DNA of 34,487 nt from Aeromonas dhakensis (GTDB taxonomy: Bacteria > Pseudomonadota > Gammaproteobacteria > Enterobacterales > Aeromonadaceae). The stretch covers positions 56,515 to 91,001 of the forward strand of contig NZ_CDBH01000035.1 of NCBI RefSeq assembly GCF_000820305.1. Direction: 5' to 3'. Under the pieces are notes generated by a model. The model ran no database searches and was not told the DNA's origin. It worked only from the letters and a program-made list of their open reading frames with translations. The stretch's first letter is position 1. The number at the start of each line of letters is the position of its first letter. A program made the translations under genes and the position numbers. This document shows, piece by piece, positions 1-9,305 of this stretch.

Positions 1-74
1 ACCCATGCCTCCCAGCTCAACTGATAATGGGCATCCAGCTCGGCTGCCGTCTGGGGGGTGACCACCCGGTACAT
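1..74 (-). CDS. GNAT-family acetyltransferase, YiiD/FabY-like N-terminus (partial)
   Basis: Only the first 24 codons are inside the window; the gene runs off the left edge on the minus strand. The ATG at 74-72 is preceded by an AAGGA-type ribosome binding site. The visible residues begin MYRVVTPQTAAELDAHYQ, which resembles the start of the GNAT domain of E. coli YiiD/FabY (MYHLRVPQTEEELERYYQ, from memory). In E. coli yiiD lies next to dtd in the same orientation, and dtd lies just inside this window, so synteny agrees. Whether the C-terminal thioesterase domain of FabY is present cannot be seen. It could instead be a stand-alone GNAT protein. Confidence 0.6.
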   Translation of the reverse strand, partial: MYRVVTPQTAAELDAHYQLSWEAW

Positions 75-125
75 AGTTCCATCCTTGAGTTACACTGGTC
101 GAAAACCATCTTGCCGTGCAAATTC

Positions 126-803
126 ATGGACTTCAATCTGCAAGCGTACCAAGCCGACCACTTATTGCACCTCAGCGCCAAGCCCCAGCGCCGGCTCACC
201 GTGCAGGAAAATGCCCATCACCGCTGGCTGGAGATCGACGGCGTGGTGCAGTCGGCCATGTCCCTGGCCGAGCCCGCCACCCTCTGCCTGCCGCACCAAC
301 AGGTGATCGCCTGCCTGCTGCCCGAACAGGCCGCCAGCATCCTCGAACTGGGGCTGGGGGGCGGCGATCTCACTCGCCATCTGCGTCGACGCTGGCCCGA
401 TGCCCGCCACGAGTGCGTCGACCTCGATGAAGAGGTGATCACTCTCTATCAGCTGTTCTTTCAGCCCGAACAAGGCAGCCAGCGCACGCCGACCCTGCAC
501 CAGGCCGATGCCCTCGCCTTTCTGGAGCAGAGCGAGGCACAGTACGACCTCATCCTGCTCGATCTGTTCAGCCAGGACGGCAATCCGCCGCTGCTGTTCC
601 AGGAGCGCATCTATCAGGCGCTGGCCCCCCGCCTCAACGGCGAGCTCATCATCAACCTGCTGCCGCGCACCCGCCTCGAACTGACCCGGGTACTGATGCT
701 GCTGGAGCAGTGGGTCGGCCCCACCACCCCCTACCCGGTGCCAGGGCTGCGCAACATACTGCTGCACACCAGCCCGCGCGATCCGCTGGCGTCAGACCTG
801 TAG
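126..803 (+). CDS. spermidine synthase-like methyltransferase-fold protein
   Basis: This encodes about 225 residues with a Rossmann-type SAM-binding fold. The glycine-rich motif I ([14 protein letters not shown]) comes first, then an acidic residue at the end of strand 2 (ECVDLDEEV), then a [12 protein letters not shown] segment. This resembles spermidine synthase-like proteins. However, the segment that normally carries the catalytic Asp of true aminopropyltransferases (consensus D-S/T-D-P) is [11 protein letters not shown] here, so putrescine aminopropyl transfer should not be assumed. The ATG at 126 is preferred because alignment-like features begin there; the frame is open upstream to 27, but no convincing ribosome binding site is seen for either start. 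The gene is divergent from the GNAT gene and its last 12 bases overlap the convergent dtd 3' end. Confidence 0.7.
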   Translation: MDFNLQAYQADHLLHLSAKPQRRLTVQENAHHRWLEIDGVVQSAMSLAEPATLCLPHQQVIACLLPEQAASILELGLGGGDLTRHLRRRWPDARHECVDLDEEVITLYQLFFQPEQGSQRTPTLHQADALAFLEQSEAQYDLILLDLFSQDGNPPLLFQERIYQALAPRLNGELIINLLPRTRLELTRVLMLLEQWVGPTTPYPVPGLRNILLHTSPRDPLASDL

Positions 804-1229
804 CCAGAAGGTGACCGGGCCGTCGTTGACCAGCGCCACCTTCATGTCGGCGGCGAAGCGGCCGGTGGCAGTCGGTATGCCGCTGGCGGCGGCCCGCGCC
901 ACGAAGTAGTCGTACAGCCGCTCCGCCTCGACCGGATGAGCGCCGCCGGAGAAGCTGGGTCTCATCCCCTTGTTGGTGTCCGCCGCCAGGGTGAACTGGG
1001 AGACCATCAGCAGGCTGCCGCCGGCCTGGCTCACGTTGAGGTTCATCTTGCCATTCTCATCGGAGAAGATGCGGTAACCGCTCACCTTGTGCAGCAGCTT
1101 GTCGGCCTTGGTCTCGTCATCCCCCTGCTCCACCCCGAGCAGCACCAGCAGACCCTGACCGATGGCCCCGGTCACCTCACCCTCTACCGTTACGCTGGCC
1201 TCGCTGACCCGCTGAATCAGTGCTATCAC
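792..1229 (-). CDS. dtd: D-aminoacyl-tRNA deacylase
   Basis: DTD removes D-amino acids, and glycine mischarged on tRNA-Ala, from tRNA in the cytoplasm. The 145 residues match the usual length. The two family signatures are present: SQFTLAAD in the middle and the NDGPVTF (Gly-cisPro) motif near the C-terminus. The start is GTG at 1229, behind a GGAGAGGGAT ribosome binding site; the nearby ATG at 1232 is out of frame and runs straight into TGA. yihY lies upstream on the same strand, as in E. coli, but here an inverted repeat separates the two, so dtd may need its own promoter or read-through. Confidence 0.95.
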   Translation of the reverse strand: MIALIQRVSEASVTVEGEVTGAIGQGLLVLLGVEQGDDETKADKLLHKVSGYRIFSDENGKMNLNVSQAGGSLLMVSQFTLAADTNKGMRPSFSGGAHPVEAERLYDYFVARAAASGIPTATGRFAADMKVALVNDGPVTFWLQV

Positions 1230-1243
1230 ATCCCTCTCCTCTC

Positions 1244-1285
1244 AAAACGAAACGACCGCCCCCATCTGCTGACGGGGGCGGTCGT
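1244..1285 (-). terminator. inverted repeat / probable terminator after yihY
   Basis: A perfect 12-bp inverted repeat (acgaccgccccc at 1252-1263, gggggcggtcgt at 1274-1285) has a 10-nt loop. On the minus strand it is followed by TTCGTTTT. It begins 25 bases after the yihY stop and ends about 23 bases before the dtd start, so it could attenuate rather than fully stop transcription into dtd. The U-tract is short and displaced from the stem. Confidence 0.6.
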
Positions 1286-1309
1286 CGATGCTAACAGCAA
1301 GGGGCCGGG

Positions 1310-2182
1310 TCAGGCCAACTCATCGGCACCCGGTCGCTCATATTCGCCGAGGCAGGCGGTGGTTTCCGCGCCAAGCAAGACCACCAGCCAGCTCAGGTAG
1401 ACCCAGACAAACAGAATGGGAATGGTCGCCAGGGCGCCATAGATGGCCTGATAGGAGGGGAAGTTGGTGATGTAGATGGCAAAACCGCGCTTGGCCAGCT
1501 CGAACAGGGTGGCCGCCACCAGGGCGCCGATGAAGGCGTGCATCAGCCGCACCTTGCAGTTGGGCACCACGGTATAGACCAGCAGGAAGGTCAGTACAGA
1601 GAACAGGAATGGCAGGCCGCGCAGCAGCAAGTAACCGATGCCGAACAGGCTCTCGGCCCCGAACAGCCGCAGCGAGAAAATATAGGAGGAGATGGCGATG
1701 CTGGCCCCGATGAGCACGGGGCCCAGGGTTAGGATCATCCAGTACATGGCGAAAGCCTGGGCCAGCGGCCTGCTTTGGGTGGAGCGCCAGATGTAGTTGA
1801 GGTTCTTGTCGATGGCCGAGATCAGCATCAGCGCCACCACGATCAGGGCGCCGATGCCGACCGCCGTGGTGTTGGTGGCGTTGGCCACGAAGCCGTCGAT
1901 GTACTCCTTGAGCATCTCGCCGGCGGTGGGCACGAAGTTGTGATAGACGAACTGCTCCATTGCCTGCTTCAGGCTCTGGAACACCGGAAAAGCCGACATC
2001 ATGCCGAACACCACGGCGATCATGGGCACCAGGGAGAGCAGGGTGACATAGGCCAGATAGCCGGCGGTAACCGTCAGCCTGTCCTGCTGGAAACGGCCCC
2101 AGACGAACTGGGCGAAATGGCGCCCATCATGGCGCAAGAAAGAGAGGGCGTGACCGAGACGGCCACCGGATTTCAGCTGCAT
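1310..2182 (-). CDS. yihY: YihY/UPF0761 family inner-membrane protein
   Basis: This is an inner-membrane protein of the YihY (formerly RbnI) family, about 290 residues, with around six hydrophobic segments. Recognisable family blocks include [20 protein letters not shown] near residue 40, [20 protein letters not shown] in the middle, and [20 protein letters not shown] near the C-terminus. E. coli YihY was once called ribonuclease BN, but that activity belongs to another gene, so no nuclease role is assigned. The ATG at 2182 has a GGGAAG element upstream; an alternative ATG pair at 2206 adds 8 residues without a visible ribosome binding site. The gene precedes dtd on the same strand, as in E. 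coli. Confidence 0.9.
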   Translation of the reverse strand: MQLKSGGRLGHALSFLRHDGRHFAQFVWGRFQQDRLTVTAGYLAYVTLLSLVPMIAVVFGMMSAFPVFQSLKQAMEQFVYHNFVPTAGEMLKEYIDGFVANATNTTAVGIGALIVVALMLISAIDKNLNYIWRSTQSRPLAQAFAMYWMILTLGPVLIGASIAISSYIFSLRLFGAESLFGIGYLLLRGLPFLFSVLTFLLVYTVVPNCKVRLMHAFIGALVAATLFELAKRGFAIYITNFPSYQAIYGALATIPILFVWVYLSWLVVLLGAETTACLGEYERPGADELA

Positions 2183-2308
2183 TGTGCTTCCCGATGTCTT
2201 CATCATGCCGACATTGTGTCAGATCACGTCACCGTTTGACCACCCGCGAGCCGGCCGGATGCGACTCGTCCGGGCGCGACTGCGACCCCTTCTGTGGGAA
2301 ACGACCAT

Positions 2309-2335
2309 AAAAAAAGAGGCCCGCAGGCCTCTTTT
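2309..2335 (-). terminator. rho-independent terminator of typA
   Basis: The stem gaggcc / ggcctc (2316-2321 and 2326-2331) has the loop cgca. A and T runs flank it, so on the minus strand the hairpin is followed by at least seven Ts. It lies 19 bases past the typA stop. Confidence 0.9.
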
Positions 2336-2353
2336 CATCGCTGATGCAGCAGA

Positions 2354-4165
2354 TCAAGCACGACCGGCGCGCTTGCGGTCCAGTTCGGTCAGCAGCTTCT
2401 TGCGGATACGGATGCTCTTCGGAGTGACTTCAACCAGTTCGTCGTTGTCGATGAACTCCAGAGCCTGTTCCAGAGACATGCGGATCGGCGGAGTCAGCAC
2501 CTGGGCTTCGTCGGTACCGGAGGCACGCATGTTGGTCAGCTGTTTGCCCTTCAGGCAGTTGACGGTCAGGTCGTTGGAACGGGAGTGGATACCGATCACC
2601 TGGCCTTCGTACACTTCGGTCGCGTGACCGATGAACAGACGACCACGGTCTTGCAGACCGAACAGGGCATAGGTCAGCGCCTTGCCGGTGGCGTTGGAGA
2701 TCAGCACGCCGTTCTGACGCTCACCGATGCTGCCACCCTTGTGCGGACCGTAGTGGTCGAAGGTGTGGTACAGCAGACCGGTACCTGAGGTCAGGGTCAT
2801 GAACTCGGTCTGGAAGCCGATCAGGCCACGGCTCGGGATCATGAAGTCGAGACGAACACGGCCTTTGCCATCCGGGGTCATGTTGGTCATCTCGCCCTTA
2901 CGCAGGCCGAGTTGCTCCATAACGGAACCCTGGTGCGCTTCTTCCACGTCCACGGTTACGGTTTCGAACGGTTCTTGCAGAACGCCGTCCACGGTGCGCA
3001 GGATAACTTCCGGACGGGATACCGCCAGCTCGTAACCTTCGCGACGCATGTTTTCGATCAGGATGGAGAGGTGCAGTTCACCACGACCGGAGACACGGAA
3101 CTTGTCCGGATCGTCGGTCTCTTCCACACGCAGGGCCACGTTGTGGACCAGCTCCTGGTTCAGACGCTCCAGGATGTTGCGGGAGGTCACGAACTTGCCC
3201 TCTTTACCGGCGAACGGAGAGGTGTTGACCTGGAAGGTCATGTTCACGGTCGGCTCGTCAACGGAGAGCGGCGGCAGCGCTTCAACGGCACCGTTGTCGC
3301 AGATGGTGTCGGAGATCTTCAGCTCGCCCAGACCGGTGATGGCGATGATGTCGCCAGCTTGCGCATCGGCCACTTCGGTACGGGACAGACCCAGGTAGCC
3401 CAGTACCTGGCCAACTTTGCCGGTACGGGTCTTGCCGTCGGCACCCACTACGGTCACTTGCTGGTTGGTCTTGACGCGACCACGGGTGATGCGGCCGATA
3501 CCGATAACGCCTACGTAGGAGTTGTAGTCCAGCTGGGAGATCTGCATCTGGAAGGCACCGTCGGTGTCCGCGGCAGGCGCTTCCACGTTGTCGACGATGG
3601 CCTGGAACAGGGGTTCCATGTTCTCGGACTCGACGTCTTGATCCAGGGTGGCCCAACCGTTCAGTGCAGAGGCGTAAACAACCTTGAAGTCCAGTTGCTC
3701 ATCGGTGGCGCCCAGGTTGTCGAACAGATCGAAGACCTGATCCATTACCCAGTCAGGACGAGCACCCGGACGGTCGATCTTGTTGATGACCACGATCGGC
3801 TTCAGACCCTGGGCGAACGCCTTCTGGGTCACGAAACGGGTCTGCGGCATCGGGCCGTCAACGGCGTCAACCAGCAGCAGTACGGAGTCAACCATGGAGA
3901 GCACACGCTCAACTTCACCACCGAAGTCGGCGTGACCCGGGGTATCCACGATGTTGATGCGGTAGTCGTTCCAGCGGATCGCAGTGTTCTTGGCGAGAAT
4001 GGTGATGCCACGTTCCCGTTCCAGATCATTGGAGTCCATGATCCGTTCCTGACCTTCGCTGGTGCGATCCAGAGTGCCGGATTGCTGCAGCAGCTTGTCC
4101 ACCAGCGTGGTTTTGCCGTGGTCAACGTGCGCAATAATCGCAATATTGCGTAAATTCTCTAACAT
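2354..4165 (-). CDS. typA: ribosome-associated translational GTPase TypA/BipA
   Basis: This is a translational GTPase that binds 70S ribosomes and acts in ribosome assembly and stress adaptation. The 603 residues match the family length. G1 is AHVDHGKT (residues 12-19), G3 is [12 protein letters not shown] near residue 75, G4 is NKID near 130 and G5 is SALNG near 166. Beta-barrel, EF-G-like and BipA-specific C-terminal domains follow. The start ATG at 4165 lies about 29 bases downstream of the predicted transcription start. The gene is divergent from glnA, the same arrangement as in E. coli. Confidence 0.98.
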   Translation of the reverse strand: MLENLRNIAIIAHVDHGKTTLVDKLLQQSGTLDRTSEGQERIMDSNDLERERGITILAKNTAIRWNDYRINIVDTPGHADFGGEVERVLSMVDSVLLLVDAVDGPMPQTRFVTQKAFAQGLKPIVVINKIDRPGARPDWVMDQVFDLFDNLGATDEQLDFKVVYASALNGWATLDQDVESENMEPLFQAIVDNVEAPAADTDGAFQMQISQLDYNSYVGVIGIGRITRGRVKTNQQVTVVGADGKTRTGKVGQVLGYLGLSRTEVADAQAGDIIAITGLGELKISDTICDNGAVEALPPLSVDEPTVNMTFQVNTSPFAGKEGKFVTSRNILERLNQELVHNVALRVEETDDPDKFRVSGRGELHLSILIENMRREGYELAVSRPEVILRTVDGVLQEPFETVTVDVEEAHQGSVMEQLGLRKGEMTNMTPDGKGRVRLDFMIPSRGLIGFQTEFMTLTSGTGLLYHTFDHYGPHKGGSIGERQNGVLISNATGKALTYALFGLQDRGRLFIGHATEVYEGQVIGIHSRSNDLTVNCLKGKQLTNMRASGTDEAQVLTPPIRMSLEQALEFIDNDELVEVTPKSIRIRKKLLTELDRKRAGRA

Positions 4166-4200
4166 TCTCGCCTCAAATCACCGGGTAAAATTGGGCGCTA

Positions 4201-4229
4201 ATTGTACTCTCGCCTTTGTGATCTGCCTA
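4201..4229 (-). promoter_or_regulatory. predicted sigma-70 promoter of typA
   Basis: On the minus strand, TAGGCA (4229-4224) and TACAAT (4206-4201) are separated by 17 bp. That is a good -35/-10 pair, with a start near 4194, just upstream of typA. This is pattern matching only. Confidence 0.55.
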
Positions 4230-4320
4230 GCAGAATTGCAGTACATTCGCGCATAACAGGGGATCAGGATCATAGACCTTCTCATCAAAGCCTGCTTAGA
4301 TAGGGGCCGACCGTATACCA

Positions 4321-4337
4321 CGCACCATTTTAGTGCA
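4321..4337. promoter_or_regulatory. NtrC binding site 1 upstream of glnA
   Basis: The 17-mer cGCACcattttaGTGCa fits the NtrC pattern GCAC-N7-GTGC (consensus TGCACC-N5-GGTGCA). Its centre is about 141 bp upstream of the predicted sigma-54 start. The strong enhancer site of E. coli glnAp2 is at about the same distance. Confidence 0.8.
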
Positions 4338-4354
4338 CCAAAACGATCCAAGGT

Positions 4355-4371
4355 TGCACTACTTTGAGGCG
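4355..4371. promoter_or_regulatory. NtrC binding site 2 upstream of glnA (one strong half-site)
   Basis: TGCACT is a perfect half-site; the other half (GAGGCG) matches 3 of 6 positions. The centre is about 34 bp from site 1 and near -107, close to the -140/-108 pair of E. coli glnA. The position makes a weak second half believable, since NtrC binds cooperatively. Confidence 0.6.
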
Positions 4372-4444
4372 TAACGCGCTGAGATAGCGAGTCTCGGGGC
4401 AGGCCCGTAGTCGCAAATGCCCTGAAATCAAGCTGTCACAAACT

Positions 4445-4460
4445 TGGCACGATACTGGCT
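4445..4460 (+). promoter_or_regulatory. sigma-54 promoter of glnA
   Basis: TGGCAC-N5-TGGCT matches the -24/-12 consensus TGGCAC-N5-TTGCA. The GG (4446-4447) and GC (4458-4459) dinucleotides are at the correct 12-bp phase. The predicted start is near 4471, giving a leader of about 47 nt. Confidence 0.85.
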
Positions 4461-4517
4461 TATGTGAATGTGATGACGCATTCACCCTAAGAGTTTTAAC
4501 ACCGGAGGTTACTTAGC

Positions 4518-5927
4518 ATGTCAGCCCAGAACGTTTTGGCCCTGATCCAGGAACACGAAGTCAAGTTTGTCGACCTGCGCTTTACCGATACCAAGGGTAA
4601 AGAGCAGCACGTATCCATCCCAGCCCACCAGGTCGACGAAGATTTCTTCGAAGACGGCAAGATGTTCGACGGCTCCTCCATCGGCGGCTGGAAAGGCATC
4701 AACGAATCAGACATGGTGCTGATGCCGGATCCTGCCTCTGCCAAGCTGGACCCGTTCACCGAAGAGACCACCCTGAACATCGTCTGTGACGTGCTGGAAC
4801 CCGCTACCATGCAGGGTTACGACCGCGATCCGCGCTCCATCGCCAAACGTGCCGAAGACTTCCTGAAAGCCAGCGGTATCGCCGACACCGTGCTGTTCGG
4901 GCCGGAGCCGGAATTCTTCATGTTCGACAACATCACCTTCTCGAACACCATGGGTCACAGCTTCGTGAAGATCGAATCCGAAGAAGCCGCCTGGAACTCC
5001 GGTACCAACTACGAGCACGGCAACAAAGGCCACCGTCCGTTCGTGAAGGGCGGTTACTTCCCGGTTGCTCCGGTCGACTCCTCTCAGGACATCCGCGCCG
5101 CCATGTGTCTGGTGCTGGAAGAGATGGGCCAGGTCGTTGAGGCTCACCACCACGAAGTGGCCACTGCTGGTCAGAACGAGATCGCCACCCGCTTCAACAC
5201 CCTTACCCTGAAGGCTGACGAAGTACAGGTACTGAAGTACGTGATCCACAATGTGGCCCACGCCTACAACAAGACCGTCACCTTCATGCCGAAACCCATG
5301 TTCGGTGACAACGGCTCCGGCATGCACTGCCACCAGTCTCTGGCCAAGAACGGCGTCAACCTGTTCGCCGGCGACCTGTACGGCGGTCTGTCCGAGATGG
5401 CGCTGCACTACATCGGCGGCATCATCAAGCATGCCAAGGCCATCAACGCCTTCGCCAACCCGACCACCAACTCCTACAAGCGTCTGGTTCCGGGTTATGA
5501 AGCACCGGTCATGCTGGCCTACTCCGCCCGCAACCGCTCTGCCTCCATCCGTATCCCGGTGGTACCGAGCCCGAAAGCGCGCCGCATCGAAGTCCGCTTC
5601 CCGGATCCGGCTGCCAACCCGTACCTGGCCTTCGCTGCCCAGTTGATGGCCGGTCTGGACGGCATCATCAACAAGATCCATCCGGGCGATGCCATGGACA
5701 AGAACCTGTATGATCTGCCGCCGGAAGAGGCTGCCGAAGTGCCGACCGTGGCCGGCTCTCTGGACGAAGCCCTGGCCGCTCTGGATGCGGATCGCGAGTT
5801 CCTGACCCGCGGTGGCGTGTTCAGCGACGACTTCATCAACTCCTACCTGGAGCTGAAGCAGCAGGACGTTGACCGTGTGCGCATGACCCCGCACCCGCTG
5901 GAATTTGAACTGTACTACTCCGTTTAA
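4518..5927 (+). CDS. glnA: glutamine synthetase type I
   Basis: This enzyme makes glutamine from glutamate, ammonia and ATP. The active enzyme is a cytoplasmic dodecamer. The 469 residues equal the E. coli enzyme. The beta-grasp N-domain begins at once ([16 protein letters not shown]). The active-site and nucleotide blocks include FGPEPEFF near residue 130 and [10 protein letters not shown] near 265. Tyr398 (NLYDLPPEE) is the adenylylation site, so the enzyme is expected to be controlled by GlnE/GlnB. The start ATG has a GGAGG sequence 9 bases upstream. Two NtrC sites and a sigma-54 promoter lie upstream and a strong terminator follows, so it is probably mostly monocistronic. Confidence 0.99.
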   Translation: MSAQNVLALIQEHEVKFVDLRFTDTKGKEQHVSIPAHQVDEDFFEDGKMFDGSSIGGWKGINESDMVLMPDPASAKLDPFTEETTLNIVCDVLEPATMQGYDRDPRSIAKRAEDFLKASGIADTVLFGPEPEFFMFDNITFSNTMGHSFVKIESEEAAWNSGTNYEHGNKGHRPFVKGGYFPVAPVDSSQDIRAAMCLVLEEMGQVVEAHHHEVATAGQNEIATRFNTLTLKADEVQVLKYVIHNVAHAYNKTVTFMPKPMFGDNGSGMHCHQSLAKNGVNLFAGDLYGGLSEMALHYIGGIIKHAKAINAFANPTTNSYKRLVPGYEAPVMLAYSARNRSASIRIPVVPSPKARRIEVRFPDPAANPYLAFAAQLMAGLDGIINKIHPGDAMDKNLYDLPPEEAAEVPTVAGSLDEALAALDADREFLTRGGVFSDDFINSYLELKQQDVDRVRMTPHPLEFELYYSV

Positions 5928-5953
5928 TCCGGATCCCAGCTCAGAACTTGACC

Positions 5954-5978
5954 AAACCCGCCGACAGGCGGGTTTTTT
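5954..5978 (+). terminator. rho-independent terminator of glnA
   Basis: The stem aaacccgcc / ggcgggttt has the loop gaca and is followed by further Ts, 26 bases after the glnA stop. Confidence 0.95.
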
Positions 5979-6018
5979 CTCTGATAGGATTAAGCAGAAT
6001 CCCGTCAAGGAGAGATGG

Positions 6019-6600
6019 ATGAAAACCGCCTACCCAGTATGGATGCTGAGCCTGTTGCTGCTGGCCACCAGTGCAGCCCAGGCCGCCAAGGTATACTCCT
6101 GGACCGACAACCAGGGGGTCGTCCACTACACGGATGCACCGCCCCCGGGACAGAAGGCCAAGGAGGTCGATCTGCGCGTTGCCCCCTTCATCGGCACTGC
6201 CCCCCGTTCGGTCCAGGTGGACAACTTCAACAGCCTGACCGGTGTCGATGCCAAAAAAGAGAAGGAAGCGGCCAAGCTGGTGATCGAACTGCTCTCCCCG
6301 GAACAGGGCAGCACCCTGCGCGACAACACAGGCAACGTGGTGTTCCAGGGCCAGGTCAGGCCTCAGCCGCCCACCCAGTATGACGTGCGCCTCACCCTGG
6401 ACGGCAAGGCGGCCCCCCTCGTCAACAACGCCCTCGCCATCCGGGTCGAAAACCTGGATCGCGGTGCCCACGAGGCCCAGCTCGAGCTGCTCGCCAAAGA
6501 CGGTACGATCCTTGCTAAATCCAAGGCAGTCACCTTCTACCTGCACCGGGCCAGCATCAATTCAGCCCCCAAAGCGACCCCGCTCAACAACAAGGGGTGA
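6019..6600 (+). CDS. DUF4124 domain-containing exported protein
   Basis: The protein has 193 residues. A signal peptide (hydrophobic LSLLLLATSAAQA, probable cleavage before AKVYSW) is followed directly by a DUF4124 block (KVYSWTDNQGVVHYTDAPPPG). An Ig-like beta-rich segment follows (about residues 90-175; VIELLSPEQGSTLRDNTGNV). Its function is unknown; such proteins are usually periplasmic or envelope-linked. The ATG at 6019 follows AAGGAGAGATGG; an out-of-frame ATG sits at 6015. It lies between the glnA terminator and the ntrB operator, where E. coli has no gene, so it could be transcribed by read-through or from its own unseen promoter. Related DUF4124 proteins occur near glnA in some gammaproteobacteria, as far as I recall. 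Confidence 0.9.
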   Translation: MKTAYPVWMLSLLLLATSAAQAAKVYSWTDNQGVVHYTDAPPPGQKAKEVDLRVAPFIGTAPRSVQVDNFNSLTGVDAKKEKEAAKLVIELLSPEQGSTLRDNTGNVVFQGQVRPQPPTQYDVRLTLDGKAAPLVNNALAIRVENLDRGAHEAQLELLAKDGTILAKSKAVTFYLHRASINSAPKATPLNNKG

Positions 6601-6628
6601 TCCTGTGCCTCGATACGGGTAGACTAAA

Positions 6629-6645
6629 TGCACCACATTGGTGCA
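6629..6645. promoter_or_regulatory. NtrC operator of ntrBC
   Basis: TGCACCACATTGGTGCA is a perfect 6-5-6 match to the NtrC site consensus. It lies 36 bp before the ntrB start. In E. coli the equivalent site at glnLp lets NtrC limit its own synthesis; the same negative autoregulation is inferred here. Confidence 0.88.
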
Positions 6646-6680
6646 TAGCTGGTGTATAGCACCGTTTTAGGGAGAAACCA

Positions 6681-7736
6681 GTGCCAACCCGCCCGGATCA
6701 AGCCAGGATACTGCTCGACAACCTGCTGACTGCCGTCATCCTGATGGATGAACGGCTCTGCATCCAGTTCGTCAACCCCGCCGCCGAGCAGCTGCTCTCC
6801 CTCAGTCAACGCCGGTTGATCGGCATCGAGCTGCCCCATCTGCTGGAACATATCTCCCTCGATCTACAGCGCCTCAAGCAGTGCCTCAGTTCGGGGCAGG
6901 GCTTCACCGACAGCGAAGTCACCCTGGTGGTGGAAGGGGAGCCCAGACTGGTGGAGATGAGCGTCAGCCCGCTGGCCGACCACGAACAGCGGCTGATGGT
7001 GGTGGAGCTGCGCAAGATCGACCAGCAGAAGAAGATCAGCCAGGAGTTGCAGCAACATGCCCAGCAGCAGGCGGCCAAGGAGCTGGTACGCGGCCTGGCC
7101 CACGAGATCAAGAATCCCCTCGGCGGTCTGCGCGGCGCGGCCCAGCTGCTGCAAAAGGAGCTGCCCGACCCCGCCCTGCGCGAATATACCGGCATCATCA
7201 TCGAACAGGCCGATCGGCTGCGGGTGCTGGTCGACCGTCTGCTCGGCCCCCAGCGCCCCGGTCGCCACCAGATGCACAACGTGCACTCGGTGCTGGAGCA
7301 GGTGCGTCGGCTGGTGGAGCTGGAGCTGCCGCCGACGGTACGCATCGAGCGGGATTACGATCCCAGCATCCCGGAGTTCGAGATGGAGCCGGACCAGCTG
7401 CAGCAGGCCTTTCTCAACATGGTGCGCAACGCCGCCGAGGCCATCGGCGAGCAGACCGGCCTCATCCGCATCAAGACCCGCACCGCGTTCCAGATCACCA
7501 TCCACGGCCAGCGCTACCGGCTGGCGGCCGAGATCAAGATCATCGACAACGGCCCCGGCATCCCGGATGCCATCCGCGACACCCTCTTCTACCCCATGAT
7601 CACCGGCAAGGAGGGGGGCACCGGGCTCGGCCTCTCCATCGCCCAGAACCTGATCGACCAGCACAAGGGGCGGATCGACTGCATCAGCTGGCCAGGTCAC
7701 ACCGAATTCACCATCTTTCTACCGCTTCGCAAATAA
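6681..7736 (+). CDS. glnL: nitrogen regulation sensor histidine kinase NtrB (NRII)
   Basis: This is the cytoplasmic PII-controlled kinase/phosphatase that sets the phosphorylation of NtrC. Of 351 residues (E. coli 349), the N-terminus is a PAS domain (residues about 8-100). The H-box is LVRGLAHEIKNPLGG with His141 as phospho-acceptor. The C-terminal ATPase has the N-box FLNMVRNAAEAI, G1 box DNGPGIP and G2 box GGTGLGLSIAQN. The start is GTG at 6681 with GGGAGA upstream. There is no membrane segment, as expected for NtrB. ntrC follows after 9 bases and is surely co-transcribed. Confidence 0.98.
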   Translation: MPTRPDQARILLDNLLTAVILMDERLCIQFVNPAAEQLLSLSQRRLIGIELPHLLEHISLDLQRLKQCLSSGQGFTDSEVTLVVEGEPRLVEMSVSPLADHEQRLMVVELRKIDQQKKISQELQQHAQQQAAKELVRGLAHEIKNPLGGLRGAAQLLQKELPDPALREYTGIIIEQADRLRVLVDRLLGPQRPGRHQMHNVHSVLEQVRRLVELELPPTVRIERDYDPSIPEFEMEPDQLQQAFLNMVRNAAEAIGEQTGLIRIKTRTAFQITIHGQRYRLAAEIKIIDNGPGIPDAIRDTLFYPMITGKEGGTGLGLSIAQNLIDQHKGRIDCISWPGHTEFTIFLPLRK

Positions 7737-7745
7737 GGGAACGTC

Positions 7746-9164
7746 ATGACAGCAAAAGTGTGGATCGTCGATGACGACAGTTCTATCCGCTGGGTGCTGG
7801 AGCGCACCCTGGGCAGTGAAGGTTTCGAATGCGAGAGCTTCGCCGATGGCGAGGCGCTGCTGAGCTCGCTGGAGATGCGCTCGCCGGACGTGATCCTTTC
7901 CGACATCCGCATGCCCGGCATCGACGGCCTCAGCTTGCTTGAGCAGATCCATCGCCGCCAGGCCGACCTGCCCATCATCATCATGACCGCACATTCGGAT
8001 CTCGACAGTGCGGTCAACGCCTACCAACGCGGTGCCTTCGAATACCTGCCCAAGCCGTTCGATATCGACGAGGCGGTCACCCTGGTGCGCCGCGCCGAGA
8101 ATCATCTCAAGGAGCAGCGAACCAAGCGCAAGGCACGCCAGCAGGATCCGGCCAGCAGCCCGGAGATCATCGGCGAGGCGCCGGCCATGCAGGAGGTGTT
8201 CCGCGCCATCGGCCGGCTGTCACGCTCCAGCATCTCGGTGCTGATCAACGGCCAGAGCGGCACCGGCAAGGAGCTGGTCGCCCACGCCCTGCACAAGCAC
8301 AGCCCGCGCGCCCACAAGAACTTCATCGCCCTCAACATGGCGGCCATCCCGAAAGATCTCATCGAATCGGAACTGTTCGGTCATGAGAAGGGGGCCTTCA
8401 CCGGTGCCAACAACATCCGCCACGGCCGCTTCGAACAGGCCGACGGCGGCACCCTGTTTCTCGACGAAATCGGCGACATGCCGCTGGATGTGCAGACCCG
8501 ACTGCTGCGAGTACTGGCCGACGGCCAGTTCTACCGGGTCGGTGGCCATCAGCCGGTGCAGGTGGATGTGCGGATCATCGCCGCCACCCACCAGAACCTG
8601 GAGAAGCGGGTGGCCGACGGCGAGTTTCGGGAAGACCTGTTCCACCGCCTCAATGTCATCCGCATCCACATTCCCGCCCTCAAGGAGCGGCGCGAAGACA
8701 TTCCCCAACTGGCCCGTCACTTTCTGCTGCGGGCAGCCAAGGAGCTGAACGTGGAGGCCAAGAGCCTGCATCCGGATACCCAGGCCTATATCAGCCGCCT
8801 GCCCTGGCCCGGCAACGTGCGCCAGCTGGAGAACGTCTGTCGCTGGCTCACCGTGATGGCCTCGGGGCAGGAGGTGCTGGTGAGCGACCTGCCCACCGAG
8901 CTGCTGACCCCCATCACCAGCACCGCCGAGCCGGGCCAGCCGGCGCTGTCCGGCGGCTGGCAACAGCAATTGCAGGATTGGGTCGCCGCCAAGCTGGCGC
9001 TGGGGGAGACCGACATCCTGGCCGATGCCCTGCCCCAGTTCGAGCGGATCATGCTGGAAACCGCGCTGGATCACACCCATGGCCACAAACAGGAGGCGGC
9101 ACGGCTGCTCGGTTGGGGACGCAATACCCTCACCCGCAAGCTGAAGGAACTCGACCTCTCCTGA
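7746..9164 (+). CDS. glnG: nitrogen regulation response regulator NtrC (NRI)
   Basis: This is a sigma-54-dependent activator. The receiver domain (residues 1-120) has the acidic pair DDD at 10-12, Asp53 (LSDIRMPG) as phosphorylation site, Thr81 and the Lys of PKPFD. The AAA+ domain has Walker A GQSGTGKE at about 169-176, the sigma-54 contact loop GAFTGA at 216-221, and Walker [14 protein letters not shown]. The C-terminal Fis-type helix-turn-helix ends [21 protein letters not shown]. The 472 residues are close to E. coli (469). It pairs with ntrB immediately upstream and is predicted to act at the three NtrC sites in this window. Confidence 0.99.
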   Translation: MTAKVWIVDDDSSIRWVLERTLGSEGFECESFADGEALLSSLEMRSPDVILSDIRMPGIDGLSLLEQIHRRQADLPIIIMTAHSDLDSAVNAYQRGAFEYLPKPFDIDEAVTLVRRAENHLKEQRTKRKARQQDPASSPEIIGEAPAMQEVFRAIGRLSRSSISVLINGQSGTGKELVAHALHKHSPRAHKNFIALNMAAIPKDLIESELFGHEKGAFTGANNIRHGRFEQADGGTLFLDEIGDMPLDVQTRLLRVLADGQFYRVGGHQPVQVDVRIIAATHQNLEKRVADGEFREDLFHRLNVIRIHIPALKERREDIPQLARHFLLRAAKELNVEAKSLHPDTQAYISRLPWPGNVRQLENVCRWLTVMASGQEVLVSDLPTELLTPITSTAEPGQPALSGGWQQQLQDWVAAKLALGETDILADALPQFERIMLETALDHTHGHKQEAARLLGWGRNTLTRKLKELDLS

Positions 9165-9217
9165 GTCCCGAGGAAAAACGATTCCCATCACGCCTTGGCA
9201 AATCGCCGACCAATAAG

Positions 9218-9250
9218 ACCCCGTTTGATTTCAAACGGGGTATCTTTTTT
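9218..9250 (+). terminator. rho-independent terminator of ntrBC
   Basis: The arms ccccgtttga / tcaaacgggg (9219-9228 and 9231-9240) are followed by TATCTTTTTT, 54 bases after the ntrC stop. Confidence 0.92.
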
Positions 9251-9305
9251 GGAAGCCCCGCCTAGAATGGCAGGCTTTCCAACCCGACTCGAAGAAGGCG
9301 CCATC

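Noticed and set aside
2912..4153. 413-codon open frame antisense to typA
   Set aside because: It is a shadow of the strongly conserved typA, with biased composition and no family signature.
4426..4438. IHF-like AATCAA-N4-TCA near the glnA promoter
   Set aside because: It is too close to the -24 element to act as the usual bend between enhancer and promoter, and the match is imperfect.
4707..6008. 433-codon open frame antisense to glnA
   Set aside because: It mirrors glnA codon use and crosses the glnA terminator, with no recognisable domain.
9195..9305. N-terminal extension of Add
   Set aside because: It would be translated across the ntrBC terminator hairpin; the ATG at 9306 gives exactly the family length.
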